Notes under the pieces: generated by a model | The model's database searches: none | Told to the model about the DNA's origin: nothing | What the model saw: only the letters and a program-made list of their open reading frames with translations | Position numbers and translations under genes: made by a program | Shown: piece by piece, positions 1-7,008 of the stretch | How the letters are laid out: the number at the start of each line of letters is the position of its first letter | Position numbering within the stretch: position 1 is the stretch's first letter | Assembly (NCBI GenBank): GCA_964436865.1 | Contig: CAYTFK010000164.1 | Span: forward strand, 1 to 15,040 | Source: JAXGPP01 sp964436865 | GTDB lineage: Bacteria > Planctomycetota > Planctomycetia > Pirellulales > Thermoguttaceae | DNA length: 15,040 nt | Direction: 5' to 3'

Positions 1-854
1 TCCCAGACACGGAACTCGAACTGAAACGGCCCCGACTCCGGGTGTCGTCCCTTCAAGCTGATTGTACCCGTGACGGAGACAGGCTTCCTCACATCCGGGC
101 CCTCGTACGTGGCCTTGAGTTGCCCATTGGCGTCCACGTTGCCAGCGAAAAGGTAATGCGGATTCCCGAGGATGGGTGGAGGCGTGATGGGACCTCCGAA
201 CTCCTCGAATCGCTCCGGCAACTCCATCGTTATTGTGAAATCGTTCCTGCTCCTGTGAGGGGAAACAAGTCGGGACAGTTCACCGCGCAGGCGTTTGAAC
301 TGGTCGCTATCCCATGGGTCGTTCAGTGCCGTAAGGTGCAACGTCGTTCCGTGCCCGCGGGCCCGAGGAGCGGGGGATTCTTCCCATCGACAACGCACTT
401 CATCCAGGTATGCGTCGGGATCATCAAAGGCACCCCAGTCAAATCGTACCCGCACCAGCCGGCGGTGCCCCTTGGCTACAGTGGTCATCTCCATTGCCTG
501 CGCCACCCTCGCAGCCGCAAACCGGCCGATGCCCTTCTCGCCCGTCACACGTCGCCCTGACGGGGTGTGAGTGCTCTTAGTCTTGGAGATGGTGGCCGGT
601 TCAAACCAAGCCTTCTTGATGACTGCGAGGGACATTCCGACCCCGTCATCGTCGATCAAGATGCCCCCCTGTGAGGGTCGAAGCGGTTCCTCAAAAGCTA
701 TGCGGACGCTGGTGGCGTCAGCATCATAGGCATTCTTTATCAGCTCAACGAGCGATACCACCTCGTTGCTGATGAGGTCACGGCCGATTGTGCGAATGAT
801 TCGCGCCCTTGGCCTGAGTGTGGCCGAACCACGACGGACGGTCCCCTTGTTCAT
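1..854 (-). CDS. GHKL (Hsp90/MutL/MORC-like) ATPase, 3' part outside the window
   Basis: This reading frame starts with ATG at 854-852 and stays open to the left edge, giving about 284 residues of a longer protein. The N-terminus carries the three nucleotide-binding signatures of the GHKL ATPase fold: an N-box (ELIKNAYDADA, about residues 35-45), a G1 box (DDDGVGM, about 68-74) and a G2 box (GEKGIGRFA, about 104-112). This is the layout of HATPase_c_3 proteins related to Hsp90, MutL and MORC, not of histidine kinases, since no phosphoacceptor domain precedes it. Such ATPases close as dimers on ATP and act as clamps on DNA or partner proteins. The start overlaps the methyltransferase stop as ATGA and has a perfect Shine-Dalgarno six bases upstream, so the two are co-translated. 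The effector or C-terminal domain is outside the window, so the exact subtype is unknown. Confidence 0.85.
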   Translation of the reverse strand, partial: MNKGTVRRGSATLRPRARIIRTIGRDLISNEVVSLVELIKNAYDADATSVRIAFEEPLRPSQGGILIDDDGVGMSLAVIKKAWFEPATISKTKSTHTPSGRRVTGEKGIGRFAAARVAQAMEMTTVAKGHRRLVRVRFDWGAFDDPDAYLDEVRCRWEESPAPRARGHGTTLHLTALNDPWDSDQFKRLRGELSRLVSPHRSRNDFTITMELPERFEEFGGPITPPPILGNPHYLFAGNVDANGQLKATYEGPDVRKPVSVTGTISLKGRHPESGPFQFEFRVW

Positions 855-2026
855 TTAGCGTCACCTCCAACGAGATGCCGCTTCACAAACTCGGCTATCC
901 CCCAGGCCATGAATGGCGGCACGGCATTGCCGATCTGTCGGAAACGATCCCCAAGATTGCCCCAGAATCTGAACTTATCCGGAAAGCTCTGAAGACGGGC
1001 AGCCTCCCTTATGGAGATGGTCCTGGCCTGTCCGGGATGAATGTGAGTATAGCAGTCCTTCCCGAGATGCGCGGTTACCGTCCAGGACGGTGCATCCCAA
1101 ATCAGCTTCTTGTACTTGTCCCGGAAAATATCGTCCCTGTATCGTTTGAAACGTCGGTCGAGTTGGTGGTATTTCATCCCTTCCGTCATGCGGGCGAACG
1201 CTTCAACATCCTGTTCGTTCTGAATTCTGACCACATGGTCAGTGAGAAGCCCGTTGGACTGTTCGCGCATGATCTCGACATATCGTCGCAGCCTGCCAAG
1301 TGGCCGCACGTACATAATCGGATCGGCTTTTGCCCCGTTGGGTATCTCGGGCAGGTCGCCTATCGCGTCCGAGACGGTCATGTCCCTGGTGATGCCAAGT
1401 CTAGCCCTCCGGAATTCCCCGGCAAAGGACTGAAGTTCGGAGGCGTCCAGTTTTCGGATGCCTTTTCTTGTTGCGATGAAAATCAGGCGGTCCCGCTCCT
1501 GTGGGACCCCGAACCACTTGGCGTTGACGAGGGAATAACTGCACGCATATCCGATGGCCTCAAAATTGGCCCTCACAATGTCCGCAATGTTCGTCTGGTG
1601 GACAGACAGCATTCCCGGCACGTTTTCCATCACGCAGATCTTCGGGCAACAGTGGGAGACGATTTCGACAAAACGCCGATACAAGGTGTTTCTCGGGTCG
1701 GCCAAGAGGTCCTTTCCGGCCTTTCCCAACGAGCGTAGCTTCCCGCGCCCAACCTTGGACCAGCCCTGGCATGGCGGGCCGCCGACGATCACTGACACCC
1801 TTCCCGCTGATACACCGATAAGCTCGACAAGCTCATTGGTGCCAACGCGATCGAGATCTCGGTGAAGCGTCAGGCAGTGCGTGTGTCCAAAGTTCGTCTC
1901 GTGCGTGCGCAGAGCCGTCGCGTCGTTGTCGATTGCGGCCAATGGAAGAAAGCCCGCGCGGACCCATCCCCACGTGAATCCACCAGCGCCACAAAACAAG
2001 TCGATGAAACTGTGTTTATGCTTCAT
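851..2026 (-). CDS. DNA (cytosine-5) methyltransferase
   Basis: This is a C5-cytosine DNA methyltransferase with the ordered motifs of the family. Counting from the ATG at 2026 they are: motif I FIDLFCGAGGF (about 7-17, SAM binding), motif IV GGPPCQGWS with catalytic Cys86, motif VI ENVPGM (134-139), motif VIII QERDR (176-180), and a C-terminal RLQSFP plus motif X QIGNAVPP. The region between motifs VIII and IX, about 80-100 residues, would hold the target-recognition domain; the target site cannot be read from sequence. An upstream in-frame ATG at 2050 gives 399 aa with an AAGGAGGAG 14 bases before it. I prefer 2026 because it overlaps the 56-aa ORF stop as ATGA, as at both neighbouring junctions, and because the family begins just before motif I. 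The stop overlaps the ATPase start. The likely role is host DNA modification for the neighbouring helicase-nuclease. Confidence 0.95.
   Translation of the reverse strand: MKHKHSFIDLFCGAGGFTWGWVRAGFLPLAAIDNDATALRTHETNFGHTHCLTLHRDLDRVGTNELVELIGVSAGRVSVIVGGPPCQGWSKVGRGKLRSLGKAGKDLLADPRNTLYRRFVEIVSHCCPKICVMENVPGMLSVHQTNIADIVRANFEAIGYACSYSLVNAKWFGVPQERDRLIFIATRKGIRKLDASELQSFAGEFRRARLGITRDMTVSDAIGDLPEIPNGAKADPIMYVRPLGRLRRYVEIMREQSNGLLTDHVVRIQNEQDVEAFARMTEGMKYHQLDRRFKRYRDDIFRDKYKKLIWDAPSWTVTAHLGKDCYTHIHPGQARTISIREAARLQSFPDKFRFWGNLGDRFRQIGNAVPPFMAWGIAEFVKRHLVGGDAK
861..868 (-). promoter_or_regulatory. strong Shine-Dalgarno of the GHKL ATPase gene
   Basis: Read on the minus strand this is GGAGGTGA, an uninterrupted match to the 16S rRNA 3' end, six bases before ATG 854. 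It lies inside the last codons of the methyltransferase gene and fixes the ATPase start. Confidence 0.75.
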
Positions 2027-2193
2027 TGTGTGCGTCTTGTTTCGCTCCATGCCAAATTTACAGACTCCTCCTTGGACGCACTGTCCAGGATCGACGGCGG
2101 CATGGCGCTGAGTCCTGTGTCAGCCTCTTGCCGTTGCTCGATCTCTCGCTCGGCGGCGAACCACGTCGTCGGGTAAGCACGCGTGTATCTCAT
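2023..2193 (-). CDS. 56-aa hypothetical protein inside the helicase-methyltransferase operon
   Basis: A short frame fills the apparent gap between the SNF2 helicase and the methyltransferase. Its ATG (2193-2191) overlaps the helicase stop as ATGA. A perfect AAGGAGG lies ten bases upstream (2210-2204). Its TGA (2025-2023) overlaps the methyltransferase ATG at 2026, again as ATGA. The protein begins MRYTRAYPTTWFAAEREIEQ and is polar, with a charged helix near residues 12-24; it has no cysteines, no membrane segment and no motif I recognise. The precise start and stop packing argue that it is a real gene and not spacer. It could be a small subunit or regulator of the module, or only a coupling ORF that carries ribosomes into the methyltransferase gene. 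Function unknown. Confidence 0.6.
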   Translation of the reverse strand: MRYTRAYPTTWFAAEREIEQRQEADTGLSAMPPSILDSASKEESVNLAWSETRRTQ

Positions 2194-5100
2194 TCCTCTT
2201 TTGCCTCCTTGGAGAGGGATCCAGTGGGAGGTTGGTGCTCGTCCGCTCGCGCGTGACGGGTTATTACACTCACTTCCAACGAGTAGTGCGCGACCTTCGT
2301 GACCTCGTGCCAGGGGAAGCGGGTCGGATCCTTAATCGGCTCCTGGAGCGTGGGCTCCGCGGAACAGTTCGTGACAACGTAAAGCCAATAGCAGTCGCGG
2401 CGATCCTCGGCCACGCGGCGTTCGTTCGGCGTCAGAAGCACCGTGCCCGTCGGGGCTCCGATACCCTTAACCTCGATCAGGCGAAGCTCGCCGGAATTCA
2501 GGTCGAGGCTGGTCACATCGTAGCCCAGGTTCTTCTCGTGAACGTCGTAAACCTGCCGGCCCTGGGCTTGCTCATGCTCCATCGCGACCCTCATGGCGGT
2601 GGCCTCGGTCTCCGGATTCGCCCGAAGCCGGCAAACCTCCGGGGATTGCCGCTCCGGGTGCGGCAGGACGAGGACACTTGCGATTCGCTGTACGGATTGA
2701 AGCGATAGCGCGCGTTGCCGTTCAAGCTCGCGACGGCGGCGCTCGCGGCGATTCATCAAGTCCGCATGGCGATTCTCAGCCTGGGAAAGGCGGCCTTCGG
2801 AGCCCGGCGTCTTCTTTTCGACCTCGCCGGCGGCCCTGCCGATCTCCTCGTCCGCCTTCTGGAGCAATTCCGTGAGCGATAGCTCGACGTGTGCGGCGAT
2901 ACGATCCACTTCGACCAGCCGTTCAGCCTTGACCTCATCGAGGAACGGTGTGAGCGCCCGCTCGTGGAGCCACGCCGAATTCTCCGGGGCTGACGCAACC
3001 GACGGAAGGGGGTTCGGCGTCGGCGCTGGTGCGAAGTCGCCCAAGATGCCCGGCTCAAAAAGCCTGGCCTGTTCGTCATGTCCGACTTCAACCGCGAACA
3101 GCCGTTCGTGGACGACGTGGCCAAGTCCATCGACAACGCGCGCGCGGTAGAAGTCGAGCCGGGCAGGCGAATCGTGCTTTAACGAATAGAAGCACGCTCC
3201 CTTGGCGAATACCTGCTGGGCTTGGGCGAGCGTATGTCGGCGGAGCGCCTCGAAGAGCGGATGGCCGGGCGTGACCCATTCGAGGTTCTGCTTCTCGGCC
3301 GTCTCGCGGTCGGTGGAGCAGCGCGGGTATTTCGTGGCGACGGGCGGCAATTTCCAGTCGGCCTCGGACTCGTATCGCTGGAGAATCGGCGGCGTCCTTG
3401 CCGGCTCGAATGTGTGGGGCAGGGATGGCACCGGTTTCAGCGCCAGGGGGACCCACTCAGCGGCCTCAGCAAGGAAGCGGGCGATTGTCTCCGGCACAAC
3501 TCGGCGTTCCTGCGCCCTGGCCCGGCGCTCGATGAGCATTTCGAGGTTGAGCTTCTTCGAGGCGAGGCCTTCAAGGGCGTTCTGGCATATGTTGCGGAAA
3601 CGGCCTTCATCGACCTGTTCGAGCAGGCGGTCTTCGAGGTCCTCTTCGCCCATCTTGCCCGCGTAAAAATCGCGGAGCACGCGCTCGATCTGCGCGGCGG
3701 GCAGGACTTCGCCGACGACGTTGAAGACGGCGTCGTCGTCGAGGGCGTCGCGGATTTCCTGAAGCTTCTCGTGGAGCTTTTGGAGCACGCGGCCTTCGAT
3801 GGTGTTGGTGGCGACGAAGTTGAAGATCAGGCAGTCGAAGTGCTGGCCGTAGCGGTGGATACGGCCCATGCGCTGCTCAAGGCGGTTCGGGTTCCAGGGG
3901 ATGTCGTAGTTAAACAGGATGTGGCAGCACTGGAGGTTGATGCCTTCGCCGGCCGCCTCGGTAGCGACCAGAATCTGAATGTCGCCGTCCCTGAACTGCT
4001 GCTCAACAAATAGCCGGGTGCCAGGGTCGTCACGAGAGCCGGGCCGCATGCCGCCGTGGATGAAGCCGACGCGGAAGCCCCAGTCCTTGAAACGGGCAAC
4101 GAGGTAGTCAAGCGTGTCTTTGAACTCGGTAAACAGGAGCAACCGTTGGTCAGGACGATCAAAGAAGCCCTGATCCTGCAAGAGATTCTTCAGCCGGGAG
4201 AGCTTGGCTTCGGTCGTTGATTCCTCGACGAGCTTTGCCTTCTCGGCGAGAGCACGGAGTTCCTTCACCTCATCGTGGATTTGCTCGGCGTTTGTGGCGA
4301 TCGTGATCGCTTCCAGGATTTGTTCGAGCCGTTCCCGCTCGGTCTCCTCCATTTCTTCGAGTTCATCGGCGTCGGGGAGATCCGGCGGAGCGAGGCGGGA
4401 GAGCTCTTGAGCGCGCTTGAGGCCCTCTTCGAGCCGCTTGGCTCGATTGTCGAGGGAGTGGCGAACGGCGTAGGTGCTGGAGGCAAGGCGGCGTTGGTAT
4501 AGCGCCATCAGGAATCCGACGGCCCTTGCACGCAAGTCGTCGCCCATCGCAAGGGCGCGGGCACACTGCATCTTCACAAAGCGGGTCACGTCCCGGTAGA
4601 GGTCGAATTCATCGCCGTCGATCTGGAAGTCCACGGTATGCGGAATGCGTTTAGTGAATATCTTCTTCGCGATCCATTTCCCGTCCGGCTGTTTCTCCGG
4701 GAAATAGACCATCGCCTCCTTCGTGCGGCGCAAGTAGAAGGGCGCACGGCGGCGCTCCATCGCCTCGCGAATGGACTTCACGTCGGCATAGGCGTCCTCG
4801 TCGAGAAGCTGGAGAAAGAGGCTGAAGTTGACCGGATCGCCCTTGTGCGGCGTGGCGGTGAGCAGGAGCATGTGGTCGCTGGTATCGCGGAGCAATTCAC
4901 CCAGAGCGTAACGAGCAGTCTTTTTGGACGGCGGGGACCACGACATCCGGTGGGCCTCATCGACAATGATCAAATCCCAATGGACTTGCTGGAGGCCGGG
5001 CAGGATCTCGGTTCGCTTCGCAAGGTCAAGCGACGTGAGGACCCGCGTCTGTTCCATCCATTGGTTGACGCCGAATTGCTCACGTATGTCCGAGCCCTTC

Positions 5101-5639
5101 ACCACGAGGAATTTCTCGTCGAATTTCTCTTTCAATTCGCGCTGCCACTGAAACGTGAGATTCGCGGGGCAAACGATCATGATCCGTTCCGCAAGGCCCC
5201 GCAATTGAAGCTCACGAATCAGAAGCCCTGCCATGATGGTCTTGCCGGCCCCCGCGTCGTCGGCGAGAAGGAAACGAACTTGGGCAAGTTTCAACAGGTA
5301 GTCGTAGACCGCCTCAAGCTGGTGGGGCAGGGGATCGACACGGGAGATCGAAAGCCCAAAATACGGATCGAATTCGTACGCGATGCCAAGGCAATAGGCT
5401 TGAAGACCAAGGCGCAGCAGTCGGCCGTCGCCCTGATACGTAGGGATCGTGTCCACGATGGTCAGGGTGGACAGGTCCTCGGCGGTGAGCGTGACGTTGC
5501 GGAATCGCTCGGATTGCACGCCCACGAGTCCGGCGACCCACGCCGTGGGGCCGTTGGGGCGGACCGTCTCGATGCGCATCGGCTCGTTGAAGAGCGGGCC
5601 GCTGATGATCTGCCCGGGTTTCAGCGCGTCGTGTGTCAT
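2190..5639 (-). CDS. SNF2-family helicase with C-terminal NOV_C/DUF3883 nuclease-like domain
   Basis: This 1149-aa protein is a superfamily-2 SNF2/HepA-type DNA translocase. Visible motifs are the Q-like PHQLEAV (105-111), Walker A DDAGAGKT (127-134), DEAH box (227-230), TATPH (261-265), motif V ATEAAGEGINLQ (559-570) and motif VI QRMGRIHRYGQ (589-599). A charged insertion at about 400-480 separates the two RecA lobes. A basic, probably coiled segment (about 970-995) leads to a C-terminal domain that matches NOV_C/DUF3883, with GYDVTSLD at 1039 and IEVKG at 1055-1059. That is the E-x-K half of a PD-(D/E)xK nuclease fold. I infer an ATP-driven DNA translocase with a fused nuclease, acting as restriction effector beside the cytosine methyltransferase. 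The start lies 11 bases after the recombinase stop, without a clear Shine-Dalgarno. DISARM DrmD is a similar SNF2 protein, but no other DISARM gene is visible. Confidence 0.93.
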   Translation of the reverse strand: MTHDALKPGQIISGPLFNEPMRIETVRPNGPTAWVAGLVGVQSERFRNVTLTAEDLSTLTIVDTIPTYQGDGRLLRLGLQAYCLGIAYEFDPYFGLSISRVDPLPHQLEAVYDYLLKLAQVRFLLADDAGAGKTIMAGLLIRELQLRGLAERIMIVCPANLTFQWQRELKEKFDEKFLVVKGSDIREQFGVNQWMEQTRVLTSLDLAKRTEILPGLQQVHWDLIIVDEAHRMSWSPPSKKTARYALGELLRDTSDHMLLLTATPHKGDPVNFSLFLQLLDEDAYADVKSIREAMERRRAPFYLRRTKEAMVYFPEKQPDGKWIAKKIFTKRIPHTVDFQIDGDEFDLYRDVTRFVKMQCARALAMGDDLRARAVGFLMALYQRRLASSTYAVRHSLDNRAKRLEEGLKRAQELSRLAPPDLPDADELEEMEETERERLEQILEAITIATNAEQIHDEVKELRALAEKAKLVEESTTEAKLSRLKNLLQDQGFFDRPDQRLLLFTEFKDTLDYLVARFKDWGFRVGFIHGGMRPGSRDDPGTRLFVEQQFRDGDIQILVATEAAGEGINLQCCHILFNYDIPWNPNRLEQRMGRIHRYGQHFDCLIFNFVATNTIEGRVLQKLHEKLQEIRDALDDDAVFNVVGEVLPAAQIERVLRDFYAGKMGEEDLEDRLLEQVDEGRFRNICQNALEGLASKKLNLEMLIERRARAQERRVVPETIARFLAEAAEWVPLALKPVPSLPHTFEPARTPPILQRYESEADWKLPPVATKYPRCSTDRETAEKQNLEWVTPGHPLFEALRRHTLAQAQQVFAKGACFYSLKHDSPARLDFYRARVVDGLGHVVHERLFAVEVGHDEQARLFEPGILGDFAPAPTPNPLPSVASAPENSAWLHERALTPFLDEVKAERLVEVDRIAAHVELSLTELLQKADEEIGRAAGEVEKKTPGSEGRLSQAENRHADLMNRRERRRRELERQRALSLQSVQRIASVLVLPHPERQSPEVCRLRANPETEATAMRVAMEHEQAQGRQVYDVHEKNLGYDVTSLDLNSGELRLIEVKGIGAPTGTVLLTPNERRVAEDRRDCYWLYVVTNCSAEPTLQEPIKDPTRFPWHEVTKVAHYSLEVSVITRHARADEHQPPTGSLSKEAKEE

Positions 5640-5650
5640 GATCGTGTTCG

Positions 5651-6625
5651 TCAGATTGCGATCCGCTCCACCTCGTCGAGCGTGATCTCGTCCCCCGTCC
5701 GGTCGTACAGCTTGGTCGTTCGGGGGGATTCGTGAGCCGCAATGGCTTGAGCGTTCTCGATTGTGCCGCCGTTGTCAAGGTACGCCGTGATCCCCGTGGC
5801 TCGAAACGTGTGGCAGCAGGTCGTCTCGGGCAGCCCCGCGGCCCGGGCGCGGCGCTTGACCATGCGGAGAGCGTCGATTCGGTGCATGGGGCGGTCGGTC
5901 AGCCAGCGGCGGCGGTAGACGCTGCGAAAGAGGGGAGACTTCTTCTGCTCCGCGATCCCGGCCGCCTGGAGATAGGCGTCGAGGTACGCCTCGGCATTGT
6001 GATGGGCCGGAACCTCGTGCCGTTTGCCGCCCTTTTCGTGGAGCCGCAGCCAGTAGCGCTTGCCGTTCAGGAAGTAGTCCTCGACCCTCATCGCGACGAC
6101 GGCCCCTACGCGGGCGAACGAATAGACCATGACACCGATGAGCGCCCGGTCGCGGAGGCCGACGACCGTGCTCGTGTCGATGGAATCCAGGAGCTTGCGG
6201 GCCTGGTCGGCCGTCAGCACCGGCGTCTTGCCGTGCTTAACGACGTGCTTGGGGCCGCGAACCGAGCTGGCGGGGTTGTGCGGCACGATCTGACCCGTTA
6301 CGAGCCAATCGTACAGCATGCGGATGGCGGCCAGGTGCTGCTTGACGGTCGGCGCGGCGTGCGTGGCCTGAAGCTGCTCGATGTAGGCCGCGACCGTGAC
6401 CGGCTCGATGGTCTCCAGCGTGAAGTCGCGCTCGTCGGCCCAGTCGAAGAACTGGGCCACGGCCCGTGCGTACGCGAGCCGCGTGTTTCGGTTGCGGATG
6501 TTGGCCGTGAAGAACTCGATGAACCGCCGGGCGGCCTGCTCGCCGGCGTCCGCGACGATCGCGGGGAGCCGCCCCAGCCCGATTCGGGCAACCCTGGACA
6601 GAATCAGAGCCTGACTGTCGGCCAT
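5651..6625 (-). CDS. XerC/XerD-type tyrosine recombinase (324 aa)
   Basis: This is a site-specific tyrosine recombinase of normal Xer/phage-integrase length. The N-terminal half is a SAM-like core-binding domain (about 30-120). The C-terminal catalytic domain shows the full active-site set: Arg in SFARVGAV, Lys in EKGGKRHEVP, His and Arg in CHTFRATG, a second His in AAHESPRTT, and nucleophile Tyr in KLYDRTG. It should nick and rejoin DNA at inverted 9-13-bp sites around a 6-8-bp spacer. Such a site, dif-like, lies 72 bases upstream of its start and overlaps its predicted promoter. The stop is 11 bases before the SNF2 helicase gene, so the recombinase is the first gene of the methyltransferase operon and likely co-transcribed. 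Whether it moves the island, inverts or excises something, or only marks a former boundary is open. Confidence 0.93.
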   Translation of the reverse strand: MADSQALILSRVARIGLGRLPAIVADAGEQAARRFIEFFTANIRNRNTRLAYARAVAQFFDWADERDFTLETIEPVTVAAYIEQLQATHAAPTVKQHLAAIRMLYDWLVTGQIVPHNPASSVRGPKHVVKHGKTPVLTADQARKLLDSIDTSTVVGLRDRALIGVMVYSFARVGAVVAMRVEDYFLNGKRYWLRLHEKGGKRHEVPAHHNAEAYLDAYLQAAGIAEQKKSPLFRSVYRRRWLTDRPMHRIDALRMVKRRARAAGLPETTCCHTFRATGITAYLDNGGTIENAQAIAAHESPRTTKLYDRTGDEITLDEVERIAI

Positions 6626-6696
6626 GCAGCATCCCGCCGGTCGGTGTAAACGTCATTCCGTGGCGCCAGCCGTAACCCGTGGCAACTGCGCGACTT

Positions 6697-6724
6697 GTGT
6701 ATCATAACGTCCTTTATGATACGT
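6697..6724. other. dif-like palindromic recombination site candidate
   Basis: A perfect 9-bp inverted repeat, GTATCATAA (6699-6707) and TTATGATAC (6714-6722), flanks a 6-bp centre, CGTCCT. Written as two 11-bp arms the site is GTGTATCATAA / CGTCCT / TTATGATACGT. The inner CATAA-N6-TTATG matches the inner arms of bacterial dif sites bound by XerC/XerD, and the geometry fits a tyrosine-recombinase core site. It stands just upstream of such a recombinase gene. No second copy is seen in the window. It could instead be only an operator, since it also covers the predicted -10 and spacer of that gene's promoter. Confidence 0.55.
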
Positions 6725-6729
6725 CGCAA
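6701..6729 (-). promoter_or_regulatory. predicted sigma70-type promoter of the recombinase operon
   Basis: On the minus strand TTGCGA (6729-6724) and TATGAT (6706-6701) are separated by 17 bases. They match the -35 at four and the -10 at five of six positions. The start would be near 6694, giving a leader of about 70 bases before ATG 6625. The dif-like palindrome covers the spacer and the -10, so recombinase binding would be expected to repress this promoter. Confidence 0.45.
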
Positions 6730-6747
6730 CAGCCCCGATCTCAGTGC

Positions 6748-7005
6748 CTACTTACCTGTGTGGCCGGGGGTCACGTGCCCGAAGAGAGCGCTCTCAAGGC
6801 CGTCGAGGTCTTGTTTTGCCCGAGCGAGGATCTCCTTCGCACACAAGCGGCAGTAGTTCTTGCTGCCCTGATACGACGGCTGTCTAATGACGAGGCATGG
6901 GTCTCCCATCGCAATGGCGTGCCCGTCCCTGTTGCGGTAGCACGTCCGCTTCTTCTTCGCCGTTTCAACTGTCACATACCCCAGGATGCGCCGTACCGCT
7001 GCCAT
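6748..7005 (-). CDS. small Cys-rich, probably zinc-binding protein (85 aa)
   Basis: A short basic protein with Cys22, His29, Cys37 and a CRLC pair (Cys52, Cys55). The local pattern, C-x6-H, then GDPCLVIR, then YCRLCAKEIL running into a helix, resembles a small zinc ribbon or treble clef. The exact metal ligands are a guess. The start lies three bases after the HTH-helicase stop and has a GGAG six bases upstream inside the helicase's last codons, so it is translated from the same message. It may be a DNA-binding or adaptor subunit of that helicase. I do not recognise a named family. Confidence 0.7.
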   Translation of the reverse strand: MAAVRRILGYVTVETAKKKRTCYRNRDGHAIAMGDPCLVIRQPSYQGSKNYCRLCAKEILARAKQDLDGLESALFGHVTPGHTGK

Positions 7006-7008
7006 AGG

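Noticed and set aside
818..1738. Long plus-strand frame over the methyltransferase gene
   Set aside because: The minus strand encodes all C5-methyltransferase motifs here; the plus frame has no recognisable domain and is a shadow.
1..5639. Calling the module DISARM
   Set aside because: A SNF2 helicase and a C5 methyltransferase occur in DISARM, but no DrmA, DrmB or DrmC homologue is visible, and a GHKL ATPase is not a DISARM component.
4638..5735. Plus-strand frame of 365 codons, and others within the SNF2 gene
   Set aside because: Antisense to conserved SNF2 motifs, with no start signal or family pattern. Long antisense frames are common in GC-rich genes.
5732..6649. Plus-strand frame of 305 codons opposite the recombinase
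   Set aside because: The minus strand has the complete tyrosine-recombinase active site; the plus product is a Gly/Arg/Val-rich shadow.
6699..6722. Palindrome as a rho-independent terminator of the Cys-rich gene
   Set aside because: The stem is AT-rich and not followed by a T-tract on either strand; a recombination site or operator fits better.
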